A program made the translations under genes and the position numbers. Positions 4,585 through 12,713 of a stretch of 16,049 nt of DNA are shown in pieces. The stretch spans positions 1 to 16,049 of the forward strand of contig DPJH01000007.1 in assembly GCA_003543115.1 (NCBI GenBank), written 5' to 3'. The stretch's first letter is position 1. The number at the start of each line of letters is the position of its first letter. Under the pieces are notes generated by a model. It had not been told where the DNA came from. It did not search any database and saw only the letters and a program-made list of their open reading frames with translations. The stretch is from Candidatus Moraniibacteriota bacterium (GTDB lineage: Bacteria > Patescibacteriota > Minisyncoccia > Moranbacterales > UBA2206).

Positions 4585-6177
4585 TTATTTTTTGGGAGTT
4601 ATTTTGAAAACTGTATATTTTCCCAGGTCTTTTTCTTCAACAATTTCAAAACCGGGAAAAGAATCCTGGTTCTTATCTTTTCCTGATGAATCATTATCGA
4701 TGACATACGATATGGTTGAAGCTGTTTTTTCTTGGGACAATTCTTCTAGGGAGGAGTTGTGCTGGATTTCGCGAACGCCTCTTTTTTCAATCAGATATTC
4801 CAAAGGCCGAGCGGCTCCGAAAGAAAAAACGAAAGGTTTTTGTTCGGGATTTTTCTGTACGTCAGAAGCTATGTATTGCGCAACAGGATCAATGTCTCCC
4901 AATCGGTTTCCTCCGAAAAATTTCCCTTCATCAGTGCTGAGAAATATTTTTTGGAAAAAAATGGCATTGCTGGCAATGATCAAAATAACTGCAATAGCCG
5001 CAACAGGCAGCGCTATTTTTTTGGACCAGCTGAAAAACATCTTTAGCCAAAAGCCTAAAAACAAAAAAGGAGAAAACAAAAGAGCGATGAAAAAGCGAAG
5101 AGAAACTTCTTCTCCCAGAGGAATAAGAAGAGAAGAAAAAAGAAACAGGTAAAGAAGGATGATGCCCAGCAGATATTTTCGATCAGCATTTTTTTCTTGG
5201 AAAAAATATTTCACAAAGAGAAAGAGGCCTCCGAAAAAGAAAAGAAAACTACCGAGAGTGATGGGCCAAAACCAGCTCAGCTTTCGATTATTTTTTGAAA
5301 ACATATCGCAGTCATCACTAAGAAGCACGCCGGAAAGAATAGCAGTGTGGCTCTGCACGGAACAAACCATGCTGTTTTGAATTTTTTCCGGCAGGCTTAT
5401 TCGAGTGGTGGTTTTCTCCAGGAATCCTTGGGAAAAAGCTGCGAAATTTTTGCCATCTGATCGAACTTCATAAATAATTGAAGGCAGGTTGGTTAGAAAA
5501 ATCAGACCGATAATCATTAGGAATGGAGCCGGATGAAGGCTTTTCTTGATGAATTGATGAAGGAAAAGCAGGATACAAAAAATAGGGACTATAAAAAGCA
5601 AGGTGGTGTGAAGCTGGAGGGACACCCCGATGGTTATTCCGATTATCGCCGACCAAATCCAGCGGGATTTTTGGCTTAAATTTTTTCGATTGAGCTGATG
5701 GAAAGAAAGGAAAAGCAGCAAAATGAAAAACGGCATTATATTGGGATTCCAGGCGAATCGGGAATATTTTATGGCAAAAGCGGAGATGGAAAAAAGGAAA
5801 GTCAAAATCAAGCTGATCTTAGTTCTGAATATTTTCCGGCCGATATAGAAAAATAGGAGAATAGAAAGAACAGAAAAGAAAATAATCGGATAGGCCAGAT
5901 CAATCGGAGATTTTTGAAAAGTTGCAGCGGACAGATATTCGATATAATAGAAAGCCGGGCCAAGCTTGAAGTGAGTGCCGCCAGCTTTGGGCCCCAGAAG
6001 CGGAAATTCTTCCCCGGAAACCATGCGATCAACCACCAGAGCATCGCGCACCTGATCATCATTGAATCGGAGCCAATATTGAGTATTATGCAGACGCAAA
6101 AAAATAGCCAGCAGGATGATTGCGGACAAAACTAGGATGATTTTTTTTCTCCAAAAAAAGCTTTTTATTTTTTCCAT
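4585..6177 (-). CDS. GT-C-like multi-spanning glycosyltransferase (530 aa)
   Basis: A polytopic membrane protein with about 11 hydrophobic segments (about 13-28, 96-113, 119-136, 146-160, 173-190, 192-209, 217-235, 303-324, 336-353, 361-380, 388-406) and a C-terminal soluble tail (about 415-530). The first extracytoplasmic loop holds acidic RFNDDQVRDA (D40, D41), the position and type of the catalytic Asp in GT-C enzymes of the PMT/ArnT (GT39/GT83) group, which move a sugar from a polyprenyl-phosphate donor on the outer membrane face. FAWNPNIMPF (141-150) is a further recognisable segment. The donor could be made by the GT2 enzyme encoded divergently at 6296. The start follows an extended -10 box (6207-6215) by about 30 nt and has no Shine-Dalgarno site. 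The exact GT family and acceptor are unknown. Confidence 0.72.
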   Translation of the reverse strand: MEKIKSFFWRKKIILVLSAIILLAIFLRLHNTQYWLRFNDDQVRDALVVDRMVSGEEFPLLGPKAGGTHFKLGPAFYYIEYLSAATFQKSPIDLAYPIIFFSVLSILLFFYIGRKIFRTKISLILTFLFSISAFAIKYSRFAWNPNIMPFFILLLFLSFHQLNRKNLSQKSRWIWSAIIGITIGVSLQLHTTLLFIVPIFCILLFLHQFIKKSLHPAPFLMIIGLIFLTNLPSIIYEVRSDGKNFAAFSQGFLEKTTTRISLPEKIQNSMVCSVQSHTAILSGVLLSDDCDMFSKNNRKLSWFWPITLGSFLFFFGGLFLFVKYFFQEKNADRKYLLGIILLYLFLFSSLLIPLGEEVSLRFFIALLFSPFLFLGFWLKMFFSWSKKIALPVAAIAVILIIASNAIFFQKIFLSTDEGKFFGGNRLGDIDPVAQYIASDVQKNPEQKPFVFSFGAARPLEYLIEKRGVREIQHNSSLEELSQEKTASTISYVIDNDSSGKDKNQDSFPGFEIVEEKDLGKYTVFKITPKK

Positions 6178-6206
6178 ATGTAAGTTTTTTGATTTATTCC
6201 TGTCCT

Positions 6207-6215
6207 ATTCTAACA
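6207..6215 (-). promoter_or_regulatory. Extended -10 promoter for the 530-aa gene
   Basis: Minus-strand TGT-TAGAAT (6215-6207) fits an extended TGn -10 box, and no good -35 is seen. The predicted start near 6200 gives a 5' leader of about 22 nt. Confidence 0.55.
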
Positions 6216-6239
6216 TAGAAAAGCAACAAAGTCTTTTTA

Positions 6240-6268
6240 TTGCCAATATGAGCGATTTGGCTTAAAAT
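6240..6268 (+). promoter_or_regulatory. Promoter of the GT2 gene
   Basis: TTGCCA (6240-6245), exactly 17 bp, then TAAAAT (6263-6268); five of six bases match the consensus in each box. The predicted start near 6275 leaves about 20 nt before the ATG at 6296. It is arranged back to back with the minus-strand promoter at 6207-6215. Confidence 0.7.
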
Positions 6269-6295
6269 AGAAAAGTAACTAGAGAATAAAAAAAT

Positions 6296-7234
6296 ATGCA
6301 AGAAAACCCATATCTGTCAGTAGTAGTGCCGCTATACAATGAAGAGGGCAATGTTTTGGAGCTTCACAAAAGAATTTTATCAGCTTGCCAAAAGCTAGGA
6401 AAAGCTTTTGAAATTATTTTTGTGGATGACGGATCGAAAGACAAAACAGTAGGGGAGTGCAAGGTTTGTTCGCCTTTGAAGCTGGTGCAATTCAGAAAGA
6501 ACTTCGGGCAAACTGCCGCTTTTGACGCCGGCATCAAGGAGGCTCAAGGAGAGATTATCATCACCATGGACGGCGATCTGCAGAACAATCCGGATGATAT
6601 CGAATTGCTTTTGGCTGAGATGGAGAAGGGGTTTGACGTAGTTTCCGGTTGGCGGCATCAGAGAAAAGACAATTTCATGAAAAAGTTTTTTTCCAGAGGC
6701 GCCAATATGCTTAGAAAAATTTTGATTCACGACACCATTCATGATAGCGGCTGCAGCTTGAAGGCCTACAAGCGGGCTTGCTTTGCGGAAGTGGATCTGT
6801 TCGGAGAGATGCATCGTTTCATGCCGGCTATTTTGGAGATGCAGGGCTACCGAGTGGGCGAGGTGAAAGTGTCGCACTTTCCTCGCATTCACGGGAAAAC
6901 CAAATACAATTGGAAAAGAGCCATCAAGGGATTTGTGGATATGATTTCCATCTGGTTTTGGCGGAGATATGCCAATAGGCCGCTTCATCTTTTCGGAGGA
7001 ACGGGAATTATCTTTTCCTTAATAGGTTTTCTCATATTGATTTGGATGGCAGTGGAAAAAATATTTTTCAATGCTTCTTTGGCGGAAAAAATTTGGCCGC
7101 TTATCGGAATATTTTTCATCTTGGCCGGCATTCAGCTTTTTATTTCCGGACTTTTAGCGGACATCATCATCAAAAATTATTATAAAAACAGAGATGCGAT
7201 GAATTATTCCATTCGCGAGATAATCGAAAATTAA
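6296..7234 (+). CDS. Membrane-anchored GT2 glycosyltransferase (polyprenyl-phosphate type)
   Basis: A family 2 glycosyltransferase of the DPM1/GtrB/ArnC type, which transfers a sugar from a nucleotide donor to polyprenyl phosphate on the cytoplasmic face. The catalytic domain starts SVVVPLYNEEGN (8-19); FVDDGSKDKT (42-51) and MDGDLQ (91-96, the D-x-D metal site) are the nucleotide and Mn-binding motifs, and RKNFGQTAAFDAG (67-79) and HDSGCSLKAY (149-158) are typical of this subgroup. Two C-terminal membrane helices (about 233-253 and 267-290) match the two-helix GtrB architecture, and the 312-aa length is normal. It heads the plus-strand run 6296-10805, with 16 nt to the dehydrogenase gene. 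Its product would be the lipid-linked sugar used by the GT-C-like proteins nearby. Sugar identity is not readable. Confidence 0.88.
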   Translation: MQENPYLSVVVPLYNEEGNVLELHKRILSACQKLGKAFEIIFVDDGSKDKTVGECKVCSPLKLVQFRKNFGQTAAFDAGIKEAQGEIIITMDGDLQNNPDDIELLLAEMEKGFDVVSGWRHQRKDNFMKKFFSRGANMLRKILIHDTIHDSGCSLKAYKRACFAEVDLFGEMHRFMPAILEMQGYRVGEVKVSHFPRIHGKTKYNWKRAIKGFVDMISIWFWRRYANRPLHLFGGTGIIFSLIGFLILIWMAVEKIFFNASLAEKIWPLIGIFFILAGIQLFISGLLADIIIKNYYKNRDAMNYSIREIIEN

Positions 7235-7237
7235 TTG

Positions 7238-7243
7238 TAAAAT
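7238..7243 (+). promoter_or_regulatory. Possible -10 box directly before the dehydrogenase gene
   Basis: TAAAAT lies 7 nt before the ATG at 7251 in a 16-nt gap without a Shine-Dalgarno site, which would give a leaderless mRNA. No convincing -35 is seen, so read-through from the upstream gene is the alternative. Confidence 0.4.
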
Positions 7244-7250
7244 AAAAGAT

Positions 7251-8630
7251 ATGAAAATCACAGTAGTTGGGATAGGATTTGTAGGATTGCCTTTAGCTGC
7301 AGCTTTTGCAAGTATGGGAAATCAAGTCTATTGCTTGGATAACGACATTGAAAAAATTGAAAATCTAAAAAAAGGGATAATGCCTATTTCTGAGCCTGGC
7401 CTGGACGGATTGGTGATGGAAGGGATGAAACATAATCTTTTGAATTTTACGAACGATTATGATGAAGCTTTGGCTGATTGTGAAATTCTTTTTATTGCCG
7501 TCGGAACTCCTCCTGGAGATGATGGCAGCGCTGATTTGAGGTATGTGGAAAGTGTTGCGCACACTATAGGGCGGAAGATTGCCCGGCCTCTTATTGTTGT
7601 GGATAAATCTACCGTGCCGGTCGGAACCGCTGCGTTTGTCCATAAGGCAATTCAGGAGGAATTGGAAAAAAGAAAAACATCTGTTGATTTTTGGGTAGTG
7701 AGCAATCCTGAATTTATGGCTGAAGGAAGAGCGGTTAAGGATATGCTTGAGCCAAGTCGCGTGGTGGTCGGATCGGACAATGATCAAGTCATAGAAAAAA
7801 TGCGCTTGCTGTATGATCCATTTATGAAAAAAACACCCCGTTTCCATGCGATGGGCGTTTCGGCGGCGGAGCTGACAAAATATGCCAGCAACACCATGCT
7901 GGCTCTTAAAATTTCTTTTATCAATACTGTTGCCGGGCTGTCCGATCTTATTTCAGCCGATGTGGAAGAAGTGGCCGAAGGCATGGGAAGCGATCCGCGC
8001 ATCGGGCCGGAATTTCTGCATGCCAGCTTGGGATATGGCGGAAGCTGTTTTCCAAAAGATGTGAAAGCGATTATTTTTTTCGCTCAAAAAATCGGCTTGC
8101 CAAAACCATATATAAATCTCTTGAAGTCGATTGAGGAGGTGAATAACTACCAAAAGACTGTTGTTCCAAGAAAAGTCGTGGCTCGCTTCGGGGAGAATTT
8201 GAAAGGAAAGAAATTTGCGCTTTGGGGCCTTTCTTTCAAAGCCAAAACCAATGACATGAGAGAATCAGCAGCTATCGATATCGTTAAGCATTTAACAGCG
8301 CATGGAGCAGAAATTGCGGCTTATGATCCGTTGGCAATTGAAGAAGCTAAGACTGTTTATTTAAAAGAATTTAAAGATGTTTCTTACGAGAAAAATGATA
8401 AATATAAAATCTTAGATGGCTGTGAGGCCTTGATTATTGTCACTGAGACGGGAGAATATCGCACAATTGATGCGGACGCGGTCAAAAAATCACTCAAAAA
8501 TCCTGTGATTATAGACGGTCGAAACTTGCTTGATATTCCGACTTTGAAAAAGGCTGGGTTCGAATATTATGCTATCGGGCGCGGAGATGCCCTTGATTGG
8601 CAAAATATCGTCCTTAAGCTTGAACAATAA
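7251..8630 (+). CDS. UDP-glucose 6-dehydrogenase family enzyme
   Basis: An NAD-dependent four-electron dehydrogenase of the UDP-glucose/GDP-mannose dehydrogenase family, oxidising the C6 hydroxyl of a nucleotide sugar to a carboxylate. The N-terminal GIGFVGLPLA (7-16) binds NAD; STVPVGT (120-126) and NPEFMAEGRAVKD (152-164) follow; K210 and N214 in ELTKYASN and the catalytic Cys C266 in GGSCFPKD (263-270) are intact. The C-terminal UDP-binding domain has GLSFKAKTNDMRES (326-339) and DGRNLLD. At 459 aa it is slightly longer than typical bacterial Ugd/TuaD. UDP-glucose is the likeliest substrate because galE is nearby, but UDP-HexNAc dehydrogenases (WbpA/WecC types) share these motifs. It sits between the GT2 and GT4 genes; a GNRA-capped terminator follows at 8641-8668. 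Confidence 0.9.
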   Translation: MKITVVGIGFVGLPLAAAFASMGNQVYCLDNDIEKIENLKKGIMPISEPGLDGLVMEGMKHNLLNFTNDYDEALADCEILFIAVGTPPGDDGSADLRYVESVAHTIGRKIARPLIVVDKSTVPVGTAAFVHKAIQEELEKRKTSVDFWVVSNPEFMAEGRAVKDMLEPSRVVVGSDNDQVIEKMRLLYDPFMKKTPRFHAMGVSAAELTKYASNTMLALKISFINTVAGLSDLISADVEEVAEGMGSDPRIGPEFLHASLGYGGSCFPKDVKAIIFFAQKIGLPKPYINLLKSIEEVNNYQKTVVPRKVVARFGENLKGKKFALWGLSFKAKTNDMRESAAIDIVKHLTAHGAEIAAYDPLAIEEAKTVYLKEFKDVSYEKNDKYKILDGCEALIIVTETGEYRTIDADAVKKSLKNPVIIDGRNLLDIPTLKKAGFEYYAIGRGDALDWQNIVLKLEQ

Positions 8631-8640
8631 ATCTATGAAA

Positions 8641-8668
8641 GAGCGGAGAAATTCGCTTCTTTTTATTT
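8641..8668 (+). terminator. Intrinsic terminator after the dehydrogenase gene
   Basis: GAGCGGA (8641-8647), GAAA tetraloop, TTCGCTT (8652-8658), then CTTTTTATTT. The stem is about 7 bp with two G-T pairs. It lies directly upstream of the leaderless GT4 promoter. Confidence 0.65.
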
Positions 8669-8682
8669 CCTGCAAATTTTAG

Positions 8683-8688
8683 TATAAT
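8683..8688 (+). promoter_or_regulatory. Perfect -10 box giving a leaderless GT4 mRNA
   Basis: TATAAT is followed by 6 nt and then the ATG at 8695, the same spacing as the two leader cassettes. The -35 region (TTTTTA at 8660-8665, 17 bp away) is weak and overlaps the T-run of the preceding terminator. Confidence 0.65.
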
Positions 8689-8694
8689 AGATCT

Positions 8695-9864
8695 ATGCGC
8701 ATTTTATTTTTCAATTATGAATATCCTCCGCTGGGAGGAGGAGCGGCCAACGCAACCTTGTGCATTTTGAAGGAATTTTCCAAAATTCCTGATTTGGATG
8801 TGGATCTGGTGACGGCCTCGATCGGAGACGAATATGAATTGCAAAAAATCGGAGAAAACATCAGGATCCATCGGTTGCCAATCGGCAAAAATCCTCGAAA
8901 TCTGCATTTTCAGTCGCAAAAAGATCTGCTTGTATATGCCTGGAAGTCATATTTTTTTGCAAAAAGGCTCGTCGCTGAAGCGAAGAAAAAAAATCTTGAA
9001 TATGATCTGACCCATTCTTTTTTTTCAGTGCCTTGCGGCTTTGTTTCATGGCTTTTGAAAAAGAAATATGACCTTCCCTACATCGTGTCGCTTAGAGGAT
9101 CGGATGTGCCTGGATATAGCGATAGATTCAAGTTTATTTATGTTTTTTTGCGGCCTTTGATAAGATTCATCTGGAAGAATTCGGACGCGGTTGTTTCCAA
9201 CAGCCAAGGCCTGAAGGATTTAGCTTTGCAAACAGATAAAAAGCAAAAAATAGACATAATTTTCAACGGTATTGATATTGCCGATTTTTGTCCGAATGAA
9301 GCTCTGAGAAGAAGGGATAAATTCATCATTACTCCCGGAGCTTCGCGCATCACAGCGCGCAAGGGATTGAAATATCTGATTATGGCAATTTCCACCTTAG
9401 TGCCGAAATATCCAAATATTTTTTTACGAATTATGGGAGATGGAAATGAAAAAGAAAGCTTGATTGAGTTGGCTGAAAAAATGAACCTGCAAAATCATGT
9501 TCAATTTGTAGGAAGAATTCCCAGAGAAGAAACCATTCCCTATTATCAAGAAGCCAGTCTTTTTGTTTTGCCGTCTTTCAATGAGGGCATGAGCAATGCC
9601 ATGCTGGAGGCTTTGGCATCAGGCCTTCCTATTATCGCTACAAAAACCGGAGGAACGGAAGAGTTGGTAAGGGAAGGAATAAACGGATTTACAGTAAAAA
9701 TGAAAAATGCCGATCATTTAGCGGATAAAATTGAAGAAATTATTAAGGATAGGGATTTGGCGGAAAAAATGGGAAACATGAGCAGGCTGGAGGCTCAAAA
9801 GCGAGGCTGGAAAGAGGTGTCGGAACAGTATGCGTCTCTATATGGATCAATAGCAAAAAAATGA
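8695..9864 (+). CDS. GT4-family glycosyltransferase
   Basis: A 389-residue GT-B fold glycosyltransferase of the GT4/RfaB class, transferring a sugar from a nucleotide donor with retention at the cytoplasmic membrane face. The N-terminal domain begins FFNYEYPPLGGGAA (5-18), the Gly-rich acceptor loop; the interdomain part has FNGIDIADF (190-198); the C-terminal domain has PGASRITARKG (214-224), and the E-x7-E signature is E297-E305 in NEGMSNAMLEALASG. GGTEELV (319-325) completes the donor site. The start at 8695 is set by TATAAT 6 nt upstream; no Shine-Dalgarno site is present. Its stop overlaps the next start as ATGA, indicating translational coupling with the flippase-like protein. It probably extends a lipid-linked or cell-surface glycan; sugar and acceptor are unknown. 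Confidence 0.9.
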   Translation: MRILFFNYEYPPLGGGAANATLCILKEFSKIPDLDVDLVTASIGDEYELQKIGENIRIHRLPIGKNPRNLHFQSQKDLLVYAWKSYFFAKRLVAEAKKKNLEYDLTHSFFSVPCGFVSWLLKKKYDLPYIVSLRGSDVPGYSDRFKFIYVFLRPLIRFIWKNSDAVVSNSQGLKDLALQTDKKQKIDIIFNGIDIADFCPNEALRRRDKFIITPGASRITARKGLKYLIMAISTLVPKYPNIFLRIMGDGNEKESLIELAEKMNLQNHVQFVGRIPREETIPYYQEASLFVLPSFNEGMSNAMLEALASGLPIIATKTGGTEELVREGINGFTVKMKNADHLADKIEEIIKDRDLAEKMGNMSRLEAQKRGWKEVSEQYASLYGSIAKK

Positions 9865-10805
9865 GAAAAAAAATTTTCAAATTTTCTATAAAGTTTTCAG
9901 TAAGTTTGGCATTTTTAACTTGGATTATTTTCAAGGTTGATTGGCGGGAAGTCGCCTCTCTTTTAAGCGGGATAAAGAGCGCATATATTGCGTTATATTT
10001 TTTGTTTTTAGCCTGTGGAATCCTTATTTCTTCATATAAATGGAAATTATTGGCGCAGTTCAAAGGCATCCGTTTGTCTCTTTCTCAGTTTTTCAGGCTA
10101 TACCTGACTGGAACATTCATCAATAATTTCATGCCGTCTTTTGTGGGAGGGGATGCCTACCGAATATATCAAGTAGGCAAAGAGGAAAAAAAGTTTTCAG
10201 AATCGGCTTCGGCGGTGGTTATGGATCGTTTGACAGGCCTTTTAGGGGCTATGATTTTGGCGGTGATTTTTTCTGCGGCAAATTTTTCTGTGATATTAGG
10301 ACAAAAAATATTATTATTGCTTAATGCGATAATTTTACTTTCTATTTTTGGCGGAGTTATTTTTTATGCGACTCGCAGAATGTCGTTTTGGAAAAAAACT
10401 ATCGGGATATTCGGACTTGATAGGATTTTGCCGTGGAAATTTTCAAAATTTTTCGGCGAGGTGGCGCACTACGCCGGTAAAAAGAGGATTTTGCGGCAAA
10501 CCATGGCATGGTCGATAGTTTTTGGGATCGTAGGCCTTTCTGCCACCAACTACGTTATTTTCCTTTCTTTGGGAGAAAAATTGCCGATGCTGAATTATTT
10601 ATCGGTTATTTTTTTGATCAGCTTTGTTTCTTCCATTCCTATAAGCATAAATAATATTGGAGTCAAAGAGTGGGCTTATGTGACATTCTTCGGGTTCTTT
10701 GGCGTGCCAAGCGCGGTTGCCATAACAGCAGCCATCTTGGGAAGAGTCTTGCAGATGCTTTTTAGTTTTTTGGCTTTGCCGATATATTTGAAAAACAAGA
10801 AATAA
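9861..10805 (+). CDS. Flippase-like membrane protein (LPG_synthase_TM / YbhN family)
   Basis: A 314-residue polytopic protein of the lysylphosphatidylglycerol-synthase transmembrane family, the flippase-like domain also found at the N-terminus of MprF. The family signature FINNFMPSFVGGDAYR (86-101) is intact, followed by VVMDRLTGL (119-127), which is also conserved. Hydrophobic segments alternate throughout, about eight, including about 8-24, 41-57, 126-145, 149-168 and 211-235. It lacks the catalytic aminoacyl-transferase domain of MprF, so lipid or glycolipid translocation or membrane-partner roles are likelier than phospholipid aminoacylation. The ATG overlaps the GT4 stop by 4 nt. Free-standing members are often found beside GT4 and GT2 enzymes in surface-glycan loci, as here, so it may move or help modify the lipid-linked product. 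The biochemical role of the free-standing family is not settled. Confidence 0.85.
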   Translation: MRKKIFKFSIKFSVSLAFLTWIIFKVDWREVASLLSGIKSAYIALYFLFLACGILISSYKWKLLAQFKGIRLSLSQFFRLYLTGTFINNFMPSFVGGDAYRIYQVGKEEKKFSESASAVVMDRLTGLLGAMILAVIFSAANFSVILGQKILLLLNAIILLSIFGGVIFYATRRMSFWKKTIGIFGLDRILPWKFSKFFGEVAHYAGKKRILRQTMAWSIVFGIVGLSATNYVIFLSLGEKLPMLNYLSVIFLISFVSSIPISINNIGVKEWAYVTFFGFFGVPSAVAITAAILGRVLQMLFSFLALPIYLKNKK

Positions 10806-10820
10806 TTTTTAGAGAAAAAA

Positions 10821-10856
10821 TAAAAACATCAGCTGTTTGCAGCCGGTGTATTTTTA
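10821..10856. terminator. Bidirectional terminator between convergent operons
   Basis: ACATCAGCTG (10826-10835) pairs with CAGCCGGTGT (10840-10849) around TTTG, with one A-C mismatch and one G-T pair. An A-run precedes it and a T-run (ATTTTT) follows, so it can work for both the plus-strand flippase-like gene and the minus-strand operon. Confidence 0.7.
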
Positions 10857-10868
10857 ACAAATAAATTA

Positions 10869-12713
10869 TCAAGGATTGCTTTTCAATATCTTAACAAAAT
10901 TTTCCGGACGATTTCCAATCTCAATTTTCCAAGCCGGATTGGGATTTTCATAATATGGAATAGCCTTTACTCCTGTTGGCAAGCTCCATTTGGGCTGGGC
11001 TTGGCGGTAACGGATCTCTCCTCTTCTAGTGAGGACATAATAGTCTATGGAATATTTTTCCGTAATAAGGTTGTAGTCGGTGATGCATTTTCCTATGAAA
11101 AAATCACATACCCCATGGTAATCAGCCCAAATAGTGAGGTTTTCGCTTTGAGGGAGGTTATTCAGATATTGGGCGGCTTCATATCCTCCATAACCCCAAG
11201 CATCGGAAATGATATGGTTTCGGGGCAGGAAAAAATTGGTGTAATTGAAATAGAAAGGCTTGCTTAGATATGTACTGGAAAAAGATGCTGCAAAAAGCAT
11301 TAAAGTAATGCCCATTTTCGCCTTTTGTCCATATTTTTTAAATGATAAAAATATTTGCCACAGTCCGATGGCCGCTAATAATGAAATGAGCGGATAAATA
11401 ATAATGCTATAGCGGACAGTCGCTACGATATCCATAAAAATATAGGCGAGATAGTAGGATAGGATAAATGATGTGATGGTAAAAGTAAGAAAGAAATAAT
11501 CCGTATTTTTTCTAAAGCTGCTTTTGATCCACAGAAAAATAGCTGAAAAAATAATAAGAGGTGAAACTGAAAAGACGAGAGGATTGAATTCTATTATGAT
11601 TTTTTCCCACAGGGAAAGAGAATATGTTTTTATATAACCGAATTCCTTTATGTCGAACTTTACGATATCAAACACCTTCCAGTCGGAGAAAAAATTTCTG
11701 CCGATAATTAAATATATAAAAATTATTGCCAATAGAACAGGGAAAAATTGGAGAATCCGCATCAATCTAGAAGAGTGTTTTTTACAAAAGACCAATAGTG
11801 ATTTTTTAGAAAAAATTTGGTCAAGAAGGATTAGCAGAGAAAAAATAACAATTAGGAAGGATATCGTTTTCATTGGGCCGAATCCAAGGGTGAGGCGGTA
11901 GAGATAGACGGGTTTTAGAAATATAGCCGGAAGAAAAAAAATGATAGTGGCAAACGCACCTAAGACAATAAGGAAAAAATTTCTTACTTGCAGGAAAAAA
12001 AATGATTTGATCATTTCTCCATCGCTGTTTTTTATTTCGATCAGCCAATAGGCGAGCATAAAAAAGAAAAAGAAAGGAAAGAGGATATTGGCCGTATATT
12101 TGGAAAGGATAGACAATCCCGAAAATACGGCAGTCAGAAAAATAAATTTCTTCTCTTGTGTTTTTAGCAGGGCAAAATAGGAAAAAATGGCTCCGGTGGA
12201 GAATATCCACAAAAGGGCATCAGGATTGATTATTTGGGAAATCCCGATAAGGATGGGAGAAGAGGCTATGAATATGACGCTCCAGAGAGCAATCCATGAG
12301 TTTCCAACAGCTTTTTTGATTATCCAGAAAAGAAAGAAAAGAAAAAATCCGCTGAACATAAGAATGGGCAGGCGGAAAATAAGATTTAGCCGTTTTTCTT
12401 TGCTGGAATCATATGTTTTGAGATCATCATCTACCTTGATGACATATTGTATCGGATTTTTTTCGAAGAAAAGTCCTATTCCGGAAATAAGGGCGACTGT
12501 GACGCCTGGTTTGTCGTTGATGAGAGTTTTCTTGTATTTGCCATCCATTATGGCATCCCAGTATGCGGGAATCCTTTCTTGGATCCAATAATGCTCATCG
12601 GCAGTTCTGAATTGGCTCAAATGATGGAGTCCAAATACAAAGAAAGCGCAAGCAGAAAGAACGAGCGTAAAAAATATAAATGCACTTTTATTCTTCGATA
12701 GATGATGGTCCAT
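10869..12713 (-). CDS. GT-C-like membrane glycosyltransferase, 614 aa (paralogue of the 759-aa protein)
   Basis: A polytopic GT-C-like protein of the PMT/ArnT kind. After a first membrane helix (about 11-29) the outer loop carries TADEHYW (acidic pair 39-40) and NDKPGVTVALISGIGLFFEK (66-85), followed by many hydrophobic segments and a C-terminal soluble part. The same landmarks occur in the 759-aa neighbour: DE, DKPGxTVAxISGxGLxFEKNP, FRLPI, IINPDxxLWIF, YTAN, YEAAxYLNxLP and a late GVC-x-FF-x-GKC, so the two are paralogues. The start is uncertain: ATG at 12713 gives 614 aa, and an in-frame TTG at 12719 would give 616; neither has a Shine-Dalgarno site. It overlaps the end of the phosphoesterase gene by 26 nt and is last in the minus-strand operon. 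It probably transfers a sugar from polyprenyl phosphate outside the cell; the acceptor is unknown. Confidence 0.72.
   Translation of the reverse strand: MDHHLSKNKSAFIFFTLVLSACAFFVFGLHHLSQFRTADEHYWIQERIPAYWDAIMDGKYKKTLINDKPGVTVALISGIGLFFEKNPIQYVIKVDDDLKTYDSSKEKRLNLIFRLPILMFSGFFLFFLFWIIKKAVGNSWIALWSVIFIASSPILIGISQIINPDALLWIFSTGAIFSYFALLKTQEKKFIFLTAVFSGLSILSKYTANILFPFFFFFMLAYWLIEIKNSDGEMIKSFFFLQVRNFFLIVLGAFATIIFFLPAIFLKPVYLYRLTLGFGPMKTISFLIVIFSLLILLDQIFSKKSLLVFCKKHSSRLMRILQFFPVLLAIIFIYLIIGRNFFSDWKVFDIVKFDIKEFGYIKTYSLSLWEKIIIEFNPLVFSVSPLIIFSAIFLWIKSSFRKNTDYFFLTFTITSFILSYYLAYIFMDIVATVRYSIIIYPLISLLAAIGLWQIFLSFKKYGQKAKMGITLMLFAASFSSTYLSKPFYFNYTNFFLPRNHIISDAWGYGGYEAAQYLNNLPQSENLTIWADYHGVCDFFIGKCITDYNLITEKYSIDYYVLTRRGEIRYRQAQPKWSLPTGVKAIPYYENPNPAWKIEIGNRPENFVKILKSNP

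Noticed and set aside
4592..5152. Plus-strand open frame of 186 codons opposite the 530-aa membrane protein
   Set aside because: It lies wholly within a gene with clear membrane topology on the other strand and has low-complexity Lys/Arg/Glu content typical of antisense reading.
6395..6988. Minus-strand open frame of 197 codons opposite the GT2 gene
   Set aside because: The plus-strand frame carries all GT2 motifs; the antisense product shows no domain pattern.
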